DNA from: Streptomyces sp. GSL17-111
Lineage (GTDB): Bacteria > Actinomycetota > Actinomycetes > Streptomycetales > Streptomycetaceae
Assembly: GCF_037911585.1 (NCBI RefSeq)
Contig: NZ_JBAJNS010000001.1
Span: 686,001 to 750,000, forward strand
Length of the DNA stretch: 64,000 bases
Direction of reading: 5' to 3'
A program made the translations under genes and the position numbers. The stretch's first letter is position 1. Every line of letters begins with the position of its first letter. This document shows, piece after piece, positions 19,616 through 30,312 of the stretch. The notes below the pieces were generated by a model, which made no database searches, was not told where the DNA came from, and worked only from the letters and a program-made list of their open reading frames with translations.

Positions 19616-20962
19616 GTGATCGAGAAGCAGTCTCCCGCCGTGTCCACCGCGCGGGTCTTCGCCGCCAACGCCTCACAGCGCCGCCTCGTGATCCACCCGC
19701 GCCGGCCTGCCGCGGACGGCATGTTCAACGTGCTGACCCGACTGCGGCTGACCGGCCCGCTGGACACCGACCGGCTGGAGCGTGCACTCCTTCAGCTAGC
19801 AGTCCGTCACACGGTACTGCGTAGCACCTTCGCGCTCCACGGCGGCCAGACCGTGCAGATCGCGCACGCCGAACCCCACCCTGACGTCTTCCGGCTGATC
19901 GACCAGCACAGTCTCCCGGCAGGCCCGGCCGACGAGAGCCCGGTCGACGCCCTGGCCGTCCGGCTCCAGGGCACCTCTCTCTCGCTGGACCACGGCCCGG
20001 TCTTCCAGTGCACCCTGGTGCGCGTGACCGAGGATGAGCACGAGCTCTTCCTGGTCGTGGACCACGTCGTGATCGACGAGCGGTCCAAGGCGATTCTCAT
20101 CAAGGACCTGCGGGCGTACTACTCCGATCCCGACGTGGAACTGGACCCGGCGCCCCAGCTCCACGAGGTCCCTCCTCGAGACGAGGTGTCAGCGGAGGAC
20201 CTCGACTACTGGACCCGGCAACTCACTCCGCTGTCCCCGCGCCCGCTACCGGACGTCTCCCTCCAGCAGGATCCCGACGCCTTCACCGCCGGCGTGGTGC
20301 ACTTCACCCTGACCGCCGACGCCACGGCCGCGCTCGACCGCACCGCCGCCGCGCACCGGGCCACCCCGTTTTCGGTGATGCTCGCGGTCTACTACGCCGT
20401 GCTGTGGGACTGGACGGGCACGGCTGACACCACCATGTTCGTGCCTACCGACACCCGCAACGAGGACCAGCAGTTCGACGCCGTCGGCTTCTTCCAGACA
20501 GCCACCTTCATGCGCTACGAGGTACGCCCCGAGGAGTCGTTCGCCACTCTGCTGGACGGCGTCAAGCGCATGGCCGCTGCCGCCCATGCCCGCCGCCACG
20601 TCCCTATGCTGCAGATTCTGGACGCCCTGGGACTCGAGTACGGCGACCTGCGCCACCCGGTCTACCAGACAGGGTTCTCCTACTCGTCCCACGACGTCGA
20701 CAACAGCTGGCAGCTGGACGGCATCCAGATCGAGAACCTGCTGAGCTACCCCACGGTGGCCCAGATCGAGCTGCTGTTCGAGGTCATGCGCTCCCATGGC
20801 ATGTACCGCTGCGAGGTCGTCCACGCCCTCGGCGCGGTCGACCACCAGGCCGCCGAGGACTTCGCCCGCCGCTTCCAGTCCGTCCTCGCCGCCGCCACCG
20901 AGGACCCGACCCGCACCGTCTCCGCCCTGACGGGCCGCGTCGGCGAGGCCATCTCAAGCTGA
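19616..20962 (+). CDS. Stand-alone condensation-like enzyme
   Basis: 448 aa protein with the two-lobed NRPS condensation fold (N lobe about 20-180, C lobe about 215-430). The usual HHxxxDG reads DHVVIDE: the second His and the Asp remain, while the first His and the Gly are changed. Free-standing C proteins of this kind can form an amide or ester bond between a carrier-bound acyl group and a free or carrier-bound nucleophile, or can be inactive. It starts at GTG 19616 behind a GGAAAGG site, 27 bp after the adenylation gene, and is last in the exporter operon. No thioesterase is visible for the left cluster, so product release is one possible role; this is inference. Confidence 0.8.
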   Translation: MIEKQSPAVSTARVFAANASQRRLVIHPRRPAADGMFNVLTRLRLTGPLDTDRLERALLQLAVRHTVLRSTFALHGGQTVQIAHAEPHPDVFRLIDQHSLPAGPADESPVDALAVRLQGTSLSLDHGPVFQCTLVRVTEDEHELFLVVDHVVIDERSKAILIKDLRAYYSDPDVELDPAPQLHEVPPRDEVSAEDLDYWTRQLTPLSPRPLPDVSLQQDPDAFTAGVVHFTLTADATAALDRTAAAHRATPFSVMLAVYYAVLWDWTGTADTTMFVPTDTRNEDQQFDAVGFFQTATFMRYEVRPEESFATLLDGVKRMAAAAHARRHVPMLQILDALGLEYGDLRHPVYQTGFSYSSHDVDNSWQLDGIQIENLLSYPTVAQIELLFEVMRSHGMYRCEVVHALGAVDHQAAEDFARRFQSVLAAATEDPTRTVSALTGRVGEAISS

Positions 20963-21513
20963 GTAGGGTCGGAGGACCGGCGCGGTGGCTGGTTCTCCGT
21001 TTCCAGTCCCAGCCGCCTCACACCGGGCATGTGCGGGATTGGCCGCCAACGGGGTGCCTGTGACCGGGCCCCTTTCCAACGGCCCCCACCCAACCGGGCC
21101 TGATCACTTCCAGGCGGGCTCGGGAGCCGCCCCCGCACAATGAGGTCACTCAGGTGCCGAACATGGTGCACTTCGGCGCCATGAGACCCGTGCGTGGGGT
21201 GATCGTCAAGGCTGCCGATCCTGGTCTTGTGCACCAGTGAAATCCCGCCCCGCTCCGCCACCAGCGGCTTTCGTCTCTCTCCTCGTTCGACGGTGACCTG
21301 AAGCCCCGGCGGGGCAGCGATCGGTCTTCGGCACGGTCCGATAGTGTCGGTAAGCCTTGAGACGCGGACGCGCTGTTTCCGTGCCGACGTCTTGACCGAA
21401 CAGCGAGCGCCCCGCCAGGCCGAAGCCTGACGGGGCGCTGGTGCGAGTCGCTCGTGTGACCACCGGTAGCAGCGAGTCAGCGACCAGATCCTCTGGTATC
21501 CGAGCGGGTCAGC
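20963..21513. other. Intergenic gap between left cluster and acnA
   Basis: About 550 bp between the end of the plus-strand condensation-like gene and the end of the minus-strand aconitase. No convincing coding sequence was found on either strand. The only clear structure is the strong hairpin at 21406-21439. It is the probable right boundary of the left biosynthetic cluster. Confidence 0.6.
21406..21439. terminator. Strong hairpin downstream of acnA
   Basis: Inverted repeat AGCGCCCCGCCAGGC - CGAA - GCCTGACGGGGCGCT: 15-bp arms with one mismatch and a 4-base loop. It lies about 75 bp past the aconitase stop on the minus strand and also downstream of the converging plus-strand operon. No U-tract follows on either strand, as is common for actinomycete terminators, so it could stop transcription from both sides. 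Confidence 0.7.
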
Positions 21514-24324
<2,811 letters not shown>

Positions 24325-24408
24325 GACAGTCTCCTTCAGTGCATGAATTCGCGTGGTACCACCGCCATGCTGCCGCCCCCGGGCCCTTGCCCGATCGCTG
24401 AGGCTCCC

Positions 24409-24427
24409 CTAAGTTAGGGTTACCTAA
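24409..24427. promoter_or_regulatory. Iron-box-like operator (DmdR/IdeR type) upstream of acnA
   Basis: CTAAGTTAGGGTTACCTAA matches 15 of 19 positions of the actinobacterial iron-regulator consensus TTAGGTTAGGCTCACCTAA. It lies 85-103 bp upstream of the acnA start. An iron-responsive repressor controlling an iron-sulfur enzyme makes physiological sense. The site was recognised by eye. Confidence 0.6.
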
Positions 24428-24468
24428 GTTGCTGATGGCAGACGGACGACGGCGCGTCCCCGGTCAGA

Positions 24469-24486
24469 TATCTCGATGTCGAGATA
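24469..24486. promoter_or_regulatory. Perfect palindrome TATCTCGA-TG-TCGAGATA
   Basis: Two perfect 8-bp arms separated by TG, lying between acnA and the HTH-MurA gene. The size and symmetry fit a dimeric MarR- or TetR-type regulator. The MarR-family protein TamR of S. coelicolor is reported to control aconitase genes, so it is one candidate; I cannot confirm its exact consensus from memory. Confidence 0.55.
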
Positions 24487-24639
24487 ACTCTAGTACATCG
24501 CCGGTCGCCGGGTCATACCCGACCCGGCCCGACTCCGGCGCTCCTGGACGACCGGTTGAACCGGGCTCCGCCGGGTACCCCCTTTCCGCCCCTCCTCCCC
24601 GACGCGCGGGTATCTCATATGTGAGTTAGCCTCGACTCC

Positions 24640-26169
24640 ATGACCGATGACTACCTCGTCCGGATCGGACAGCTCATCAGGGATGCACGCCAGCATCGTG
24701 GCTGGTCACAGGCGCATCTGGGACAGGCGCTCGGCACCAGCCAGAGCGCGGTCAACCGCATCGAACGCGGACACCAGAACATCAGCCTTGATATGATCGC
24801 CCGCATCGGTGAGGCCCTGGACAGCGAGATCGTCTCGTTGGGCTACTCGGGTCCGATGCACCTGCGCGTCGTCGGCGGACGCCGACTCTCCGGCGCGATC
24901 GACGTCAAGACCAGTAAGAACGCCTGCGTGGCCCTGCTGTGCGCCTCCCTGCTGAACTCCGGCCGCACGGTGCTGCGCCGCGTCGCCCGCATCGAGGAGG
25001 TCTTCCGCCTCCTGGAGGTGCTGAACTCCGTCGGCGTCCGCACCCGCTGGATCAACGACGGCCTCGACCTGGAGATCGTCCCCCCGGCCGAGCTGGACCT
25101 GGACGCCATGGACGAGGAGGCGGGCCGCCGCACCCGGTCGATCATCATGTTCCTCGGCCCGCTGCTGCACCGCATGGACCGCTTCCGCATCCCCTACGCG
25201 GGCGGCTGCGACCTCGGCACCAGGTCCGTGGAACCCCACATGCAGGCGCTGCGCCGCTTCGGTCTCTCCGTGACGGCCACCGACGGCGTCTACCACGCCG
25301 TCGTGGACCGCTCCGTCACCCCCGGCCGCCCCATCACGCTGACCGAACGCGGCGACACCGTGACGGAGAACGCCCTGCTCGCGGCGGCCCGGCACGACGG
25401 GACCACCGTCATCCGCAACGCCTCGTCCAACTACATGGTCCAGGACCTGTGCTTCTTCCTGGAGTTGCTCGGCGTCACCGTCGAGGGCGTCGGCACGACC
25501 ACGCTGACCGTGCACGGCGTCCCGGACATCGACGTCGACGTCGACTACTCCCCCTCCGAGGACCCGGTCGAGGCCATGAGCCTGCTGACGGCCGCCGTCG
25601 TCACCGGTTCGGAACTGACGGTGCGCCGGGTGCCCGCGGAGTTCCTGGACATCGAGCTGGCCGTCCTGGAGGAGATGGGCCTCGACCACGACCGCAGCGC
25701 GGAGTACGCCGCCGACAACGGCCGCACCCGCCTGGTCGACCTCACCGTGCGCCCCTCGAAACTGGAGGCGCCCATCGACAAGATCCACCCCATGCCGTTC
25801 CCCGGCCTCAACATCGACAACGTGCCGTTCTTCGCCGCCATCGCGGCCAGCGCGCACGGCTCGACCCTCATCCACGACTGGGTCTACGACAACCGGGCCA
25901 TCTACCTGACCGACCTCAACCGCCTCGGCGGCCGACTCCAGCTCCTCGACCCGCACCGGGTCCTCGTCGAGGGCCCCACCCGCTGGCGCGCCGCCGAGAT
26001 GATGTGCCCGCCCGCCCTGCGCCCGGCGGTGGTCGTCCTCCTCGCCATGATGGCCGCCGAGGGCACGTCCGTGCTGCGCAACGTGTACGTCATCAACCGC
26101 GGCTACGAGGACCTCGCCACCCGCCTTAACTCCGTCGGCGCCCAGATCGAGATCTTCCGCGACATCTGA
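24640..26169 (+). CDS. HTH domain-UDP-GlcNAc 1-carboxyvinyltransferase (MurA-type) fusion
   Basis: 509 aa. Residues about 5-65 form an XRE-type helix-turn-helix (GWSQAHLGQAL, SQSAVNRIERG). The rest is an enolpyruvyl transferase with two inverse alpha/beta domains. The substrate-binding Lys-Asn pair (TSKNACVAL) and the catalytic Cys190 in GGCDLGTR are present, so PEP transfer to UDP-GlcNAc is chemically plausible. Fusion to a DNA-binding domain suggests a regulatory or specialised second MurA rather than the main cell-wall enzyme. Its pairing with aconitase is conserved in Streptomyces as far as I recall (SCO5998/SCO5999 region), so it belongs to the core genome. Confidence 0.88.
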   Translation: MTDDYLVRIGQLIRDARQHRGWSQAHLGQALGTSQSAVNRIERGHQNISLDMIARIGEALDSEIVSLGYSGPMHLRVVGGRRLSGAIDVKTSKNACVALLCASLLNSGRTVLRRVARIEEVFRLLEVLNSVGVRTRWINDGLDLEIVPPAELDLDAMDEEAGRRTRSIIMFLGPLLHRMDRFRIPYAGGCDLGTRSVEPHMQALRRFGLSVTATDGVYHAVVDRSVTPGRPITLTERGDTVTENALLAAARHDGTTVIRNASSNYMVQDLCFFLELLGVTVEGVGTTTLTVHGVPDIDVDVDYSPSEDPVEAMSLLTAAVVTGSELTVRRVPAEFLDIELAVLEEMGLDHDRSAEYAADNGRTRLVDLTVRPSKLEAPIDKIHPMPFPGLNIDNVPFFAAIAASAHGSTLIHDWVYDNRAIYLTDLNRLGGRLQLLDPHRVLVEGPTRWRAAEMMCPPALRPAVVVLLAMMAAEGTSVLRNVYVINRGYEDLATRLNSVGAQIEIFRDI

Positions 26170-26323
26170 AAGCTCTTGGACCGTGTCCGATGTGGTGTGG
26201 CGGACGCGTCGTTCGCGGTGCACGAGGGGGGCCGTCACGCGGTCGAGCGCCGAGGGCGTCCGTGGGCGGTCCGTTCCCCGGAGTCATCGACCCGGCGATT
26301 CCGCACATCGAAGGACCTCCTCT

Positions 26324-28975
26324 TCAGACGGCGGGCTTGAGGGTCGCGGAGCGCAGGGCGTCCCGCAGGGCGGGCCCGATCACGGCGAGCGCGTCGGGAC
26401 GCATCAGGCGCAGGTGCTCACTGGCCACCGGGACGGTCCGGATCTCCCCGGTGACGTAGGGGCGCCACAATTTCGCCGCTCCCGCGCCCCGGCCGCCGGG
26501 CGCGGACTCGAAGAGCACCAGCGAACCGTCGAACACCGGTGTCTCGACGTCGGGTTCGTCGAGCAGGCGCATGGTGTTCTCCGTGACGGCCAGGAGCGCG
26601 TCGATCAGTTCCGCCTCCAGTCCGGGGGGCGCGTCCTTGCCGTCGAAGGCCACGGCGCGGACGTCCGCTGGTCCGGCGGCGGTCTCCTGCGGACCGCCGG
26701 CCGGCCAGGCGTCGATGGCGGCCAGCAGCGCGACCTGGTGCCCCGCGTCGCGCAGCCGTGCGGCGACGGCGTGGGCGGCGGTGCCTCCGAAGGACCAGCC
26801 GGTCAGCAGATACGGCCCCCGCGGTTGTTCGGCGGTGATGAGGGAGCAGTAGTCGGACACGAGCGCGCCGAAGCTCGTCGCGAGCCGGTCCCGGCCGTCG
26901 AGGCCCCGAGCCTGGACGGCGTACACCGGATGCTCCGCCGGCACGTGCGGGAGCAGCCCGGTGTAGCTCCACCCCAGCCCGCTGCCGGGATGGAGGCACC
27001 ACAGCGGACTGCCGTCGCCGCCGGCGCGCAGCCGCACCAGCGGGTCGAGCGGTCCGCGGGCACTCGGCTGCTCCCGTAGCAGTCCGGCCACCGTCGGCTC
27101 CAGGAAGATCTGCTGCATCGAGACGTCGATGCCGACCGCCTGCCGGGCCGAGCGGATCAGCCGGGGCACCAGGAGGGAGTGGCCGCCCAGTTCGAAGAAG
27201 TTGTCCTCGACGCCGACCTCCCGCGCACCCAGCACCTCGGCGAAGACGCCGCACAGCGCCGTCTCGGCGGGAGTGCGCGGAGCGAGGCGCCCGGCGGGCG
27301 GGGCGCTGAACTCCGGCAGCGGCAGTGCGGCCCGGTCGAGTTTGCCGTTCGTGGTGAGCGGAAGCCTGCCGACCGCCAGGACGGCCGAGGGCACCATGGC
27401 CGCCGGCAGGCGTCGGGCGACGGACGTGCGCAGGCCGGCCAGGTCCAGCTCCTCGCGCAGGCCCTCTTCGGGGACGACGTAGCCGACGATCCGGCGGTCG
27501 CCGGGGGCGGGCTCGTGCACCAGCGCCGCACTCCGCGCGACCTGCGGGTCGGCCAGCAACGCGGCCTCGACCTCGCCGAGTTCGATCCGGTGCCCCCTGA
27601 TCTTGACCTGCCCGTCCGCCCGCCCGACGAACTCCAGCCCGCCCGTCGGCAGCCAGCGCACCAGGTCGCCCGTCCGGTACATGCGGGACCCGGCCGGCCC
27701 GTACGGGTCCGCCAGGAAGCGTTCCGCGGTCAGGCCGGGCTGCCGCAGGTATCCGCGGGCGACACCGGTGCCCGCGACGTACAGCTCACCCACCACGCCC
27801 CGCGGAACGAGACCGAGCACCTGGTCCAGCACGTACAGCCGGGCACCGGGACACGGCCCGCCGATCGGTACCGGGCCGGCGGGGACCGGTTCCCCGAGGG
27901 GGAGCGGGAACTCGGCGCAGTTGACGGTCGTCTCGGTCGGTCCGTAGCTGTTGTAGATCACCGTGTCCGGGTGCCGCAGACGCCAGCGCTCCATGGCCTC
28001 GCCGCGCAGGGGCTCGCCGCCGACGAGGAGGCACGCGGTGGGGGAGAGGTCGTGCGGTAGCGACTCCAGCAGATCCAGGTGGCTGGGGGTGATCTCCAGC
28101 AGCGCGGGCCGGGGCGCCCCGCCGTGGTCCGCTGCGGTCAGGTCCGTGAGGTGCAGGCAGCCACCGCTGACCAGGGGGAGGTAGACGGCGGAGACGGTCA
28201 GGTCGAAGGAGATCGACGAGTGGATCAGATTGATGCCCGACACCCCCGGGTAGGTGACCCGGCCCCGGCGCAGGTAGGCGCCGAGCGCACCGTGCTCCAC
28301 GACGACCCCCTTGGGGCGCCCGGTGGAGCCGGAGGTGTGGATCACGTAGGCGGGGTGGCCGGGGAGCAGCGGCCGGACGCGGTCGGCGTCGGTCAGATCG
28401 GCGTCGGACGGGTCGGCGTCGGACGGGTCGGCGTCGGACGCGTCCGGGGCGGTGGGGTCCGGGGCGCTGAGCCGGTGGAGATCGGCCACGGTGAGCAGGG
28501 GCACGTCCGCCACGCCGATCCGCCGGGCGAGTTCGGCGTTCCCGATCAACAGGCGGGGCGCGGCCTCCTCCAGCATCATGGCGATCCTGGCGGGCGGCAG
28601 TGCGGTGTCCACCGGCACGTAGGCGGCGCCGGACTTGAGCACCGCGAGCATCGCGGCGAAGGCGTCCGCGGACCGTGGCAGCACGACGGCGACCAGGTCC
28701 TCCGGCCCGATGCCCTGCCCGGCCAGCGCACGGGCCAGGCGGTTCGTCCGCCGGTTCAGCTCCCGGTAGCCGAGAACCGTGCCGCTCTCCACCAACGCGG
28801 GCGCGTCCGGAGTGCGGGCGGCCTGTTCCTCGAAGAGGCCGGGCAACGTGGCAGCACCCTCCCCCGACGGCACCCGGCCACCGGTACCGCACGCCAGCAA
28901 CCGCGCCCGCTCGCCGGACGTGAGGAGGGGAAGGCGGCTGATCCGCAGGTCGGGGTCGGCCACCGCCGCCTCCAC
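26324..28975 (-). CDS. NRPS A-PCP-thioesterase (3' part of frameshifted C-A-PCP-TE gene)
   Basis: 883 aa in this frame. Adenylation domain about residues 40-530 ([36 protein letters not shown]), then a PCP with GGHSLL, then a type I thioesterase with GWSFGG and a late His in SEHLRL. In the GrsA frame the pocket reads D-L-S-E-L-G-S-V-N-K; the FDLTV scaffold is typical of Asp/Asn-type domains, but Glu at position 278 is unusual. The preceding condensation domain lies in another frame, and this frame opens only at the C-A junction, so the two pieces are almost surely one gene, module 3 with product release. A four-unit 15-bp repeat lies before the A3 motif. Confidence 0.85.
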   Translation of the reverse strand: MEAAVADPDLRISRLPLLTSGERARLLACGTGGRVPSGEGAATLPGLFEEQAARTPDAPALVESGTVLGYRELNRRTNRLARALAGQGIGPEDLVAVVLPRSADAFAAMLAVLKSGAAYVPVDTALPPARIAMMLEEAAPRLLIGNAELARRIGVADVPLLTVADLHRLSAPDPTAPDASDADPSDADPSDADLTDADRVRPLLPGHPAYVIHTSGSTGRPKGVVVEHGALGAYLRRGRVTYPGVSGINLIHSSISFDLTVSAVYLPLVSGGCLHLTDLTAADHGGAPRPALLEITPSHLDLLESLPHDLSPTACLLVGGEPLRGEAMERWRLRHPDTVIYNSYGPTETTVNCAEFPLPLGEPVPAGPVPIGGPCPGARLYVLDQVLGLVPRGVVGELYVAGTGVARGYLRQPGLTAERFLADPYGPAGSRMYRTGDLVRWLPTGGLEFVGRADGQVKIRGHRIELGEVEAALLADPQVARSAALVHEPAPGDRRIVGYVVPEEGLREELDLAGLRTSVARRLPAAMVPSAVLAVGRLPLTTNGKLDRAALPLPEFSAPPAGRLAPRTPAETALCGVFAEVLGAREVGVEDNFFELGGHSLLVPRLIRSARQAVGIDVSMQQIFLEPTVAGLLREQPSARGPLDPLVRLRAGGDGSPLWCLHPGSGLGWSYTGLLPHVPAEHPVYAVQARGLDGRDRLATSFGALVSDYCSLITAEQPRGPYLLTGWSFGGTAAHAVAARLRDAGHQVALLAAIDAWPAGGPQETAAGPADVRAVAFDGKDAPPGLEAELIDALLAVTENTMRLLDEPDVETPVFDGSLVLFESAPGGRGAGAAKLWRPYVTGEIRTVPVASEHLRLMRPDALAVIGPALRDALRSATLKPAV
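28381..28440. repeat. 15-bp tandem repeat in A domain
   Basis: Four head-to-tail 15-bp units (the first imperfect), each close to GGTCGGCGTCGGACG on the plus strand, encode a repeated Asp-Ala-Asp-Pro-Ser stretch in the surface loop before the A3 motif of the third NRPS adenylation domain. The period preserves the frame; slippage expansion is the likely origin. Confidence 0.8.
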
Positions 28976-30249
28976 CAGCCGGGTCCACCAGTGACGAGGG
29001 CGACGGCGGTCGGGGGGTCGAACAGGTCGAGGGCGTAGTCCAGGTTGCCGTACAGGCCGGCGGGGGCGAGTTCCGGGTCCGGCGCCCGCTCCCGCAGGTG
29101 CAGGGCGAGGTCGAACTTGGCGCTGTCGCCGTCCACCGGTTCCTCAACGGCGGTCAGACCGGGCAGCCGCGGGGTCTGCTCGGGCCCGTCCTCCAGTACG
29201 AGCATCACCTGGAACAGGGGGTTCCAGGCGGCGGACCGCTCGGGACGGAGCACGTCCACGAGTCGCTCGAACGGCAGGTCCTGGTGGGCGTAGGCGTCCA
29301 GGTCCACCTCGCGGACGCGCCCGAGGAGTTCGCGGAAGGTCGGATCGCCAGCGGCGTCGGTGCGGAGCACCAGCGTGTTGACGAACATGCCGATGAGGCC
29401 GTCCAGCGCCTCGTCGGTCCGTCCGGCGATCGCCGAGCCGACGGGGATGTCGGTGCCCGCGCCCAGCCGGGTCAGCAGGGCGACCACCCCGGCCTGGAGG
29501 GCCATGAACAGGCTCGCCTTCTCCTGCCGGGCCAGAGCCAGCAGGCGGCGGTGGGTGTCCGGGCCGAGCGAGACCGGTGCCGTGCCGCCCCGATGGGAGG
29601 CCACGGGGGGCCGGGGCCGGTCGGCGGGGAGGGCCAGGCAGTCCGGAAGCCCGTCCAGCTGACGCCGCCAGTAGGCGAGTTGTTCTCCGGCCAGACTTTC
29701 CGGGTCATCCTCCGCCGCCAGGAGCTCGTTCTGCCACAGCGTGTAGTCGGCGTACTGCACCGGCAACGGGTCCCAGTGCGGCGCGCGGCCCGCTCGCCGG
29801 GCCGTGTAGGCGGCAGCCAGCTCGTCCAGCAGGGGGGTGAGCGACCAGCCGTCCGCGGCGATGTGGTGTAACAGGACGAGCAGCACGTGCTCCCGTGCGC
29901 CCAGCCGGAAGAGGTGCGCGCGCAGTGGGATTTCCGTGGTGAGGTCGAAGACGTGGCCGGCCGCCGCGCGCAGTGCGTCGCCAAGCTCCGCCTCGCTGCG
30001 CACGACGACCGGCAGCGGCGGCCGGGCGGAGTCCGCGTCGAGCACGACCTGGTGAGGTTGGCCGTCGGCCTCGGGGAAGACGGTACGGAGGCTCTCGTGG
30101 CGCTCCACCACGTCGGCGATCGCCTCGGAGAGCGCGCAGTGGTCCAGTTCCCCGTGCAGCCGGTACGCCAGCGGGATGCGGTATCCGGCGCCGCCGTCCA
30201 GCTGGTTGAGGAACCAGATGCGGGACTGTGCGAACGACAAGGGGATCAC
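28756..30249 (-). CDS. NRPS condensation domain (5' part of frameshifted C-A-PCP-TE gene)
   Basis: Frame of 497 aa, of which about the first 420 residues are a condensation domain ([18 protein letters not shown] at 128-134, [18 protein letters not shown]). After ALVT near 28990 the translation turns into a low-complexity Arg/Pro-rich tail that is out of frame with the adjacent A domain, and it ends at 28756. The expected continuation is found one frame over, so a one-base indel at 28975-29020 is likely; a run of six G at 29012-29017 is one candidate. It starts at GTG behind AGGGAGAA, 63 bp after the upstream NRPS gene. A TTA codon sits at 29869-29871, just before the catalytic HH. Confidence 0.85.
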   Translation of the reverse strand: MIPLSFAQSRIWFLNQLDGGAGYRIPLAYRLHGELDHCALSEAIADVVERHESLRTVFPEADGQPHQVVLDADSARPPLPVVVRSEAELGDALRAAAGHVFDLTTEIPLRAHLFRLGAREHVLLVLLHHIAADGWSLTPLLDELAAAYTARRAGRAPHWDPLPVQYADYTLWQNELLAAEDDPESLAGEQLAYWRRQLDGLPDCLALPADRPRPPVASHRGGTAPVSLGPDTHRRLLALARQEKASLFMALQAGVVALLTRLGAGTDIPVGSAIAGRTDEALDGLIGMFVNTLVLRTDAAGDPTFRELLGRVREVDLDAYAHQDLPFERLVDVLRPERSAAWNPLFQVMLVLEDGPEQTPRLPGLTAVEEPVDGDSAKFDLALHLRERAPDPELAPAGLYGNLDYALDLFDPPTAVALVTGGPGWWRRRWPTPTCGSAAFPSSRPASGRGCWRAVPVAGCRRGRVLPRCPASSRNRPPALRTRPRWWRAARFSATGS

Positions 30250-30312
30250 GGGTTCTCCCTGGGGTGGTCAGGCCGTGCGCGGGTGCGGGCGTGGTGCGGA
30301 GGCCGGCCGCGG

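Noticed and set aside
24640..26169. MurA as a self-resistance enzyme for a cluster product
   Set aside because: The HTH-MurA fusion paired with aconitase is recalled as core Streptomyces gene content, and the two genes share their own control region; nothing links it to either cluster except position.
28381..28440. CRISPR or mobile-element repeat
   Set aside because: A short 15-bp in-frame coding repeat without spacers or flanking target-site duplications.
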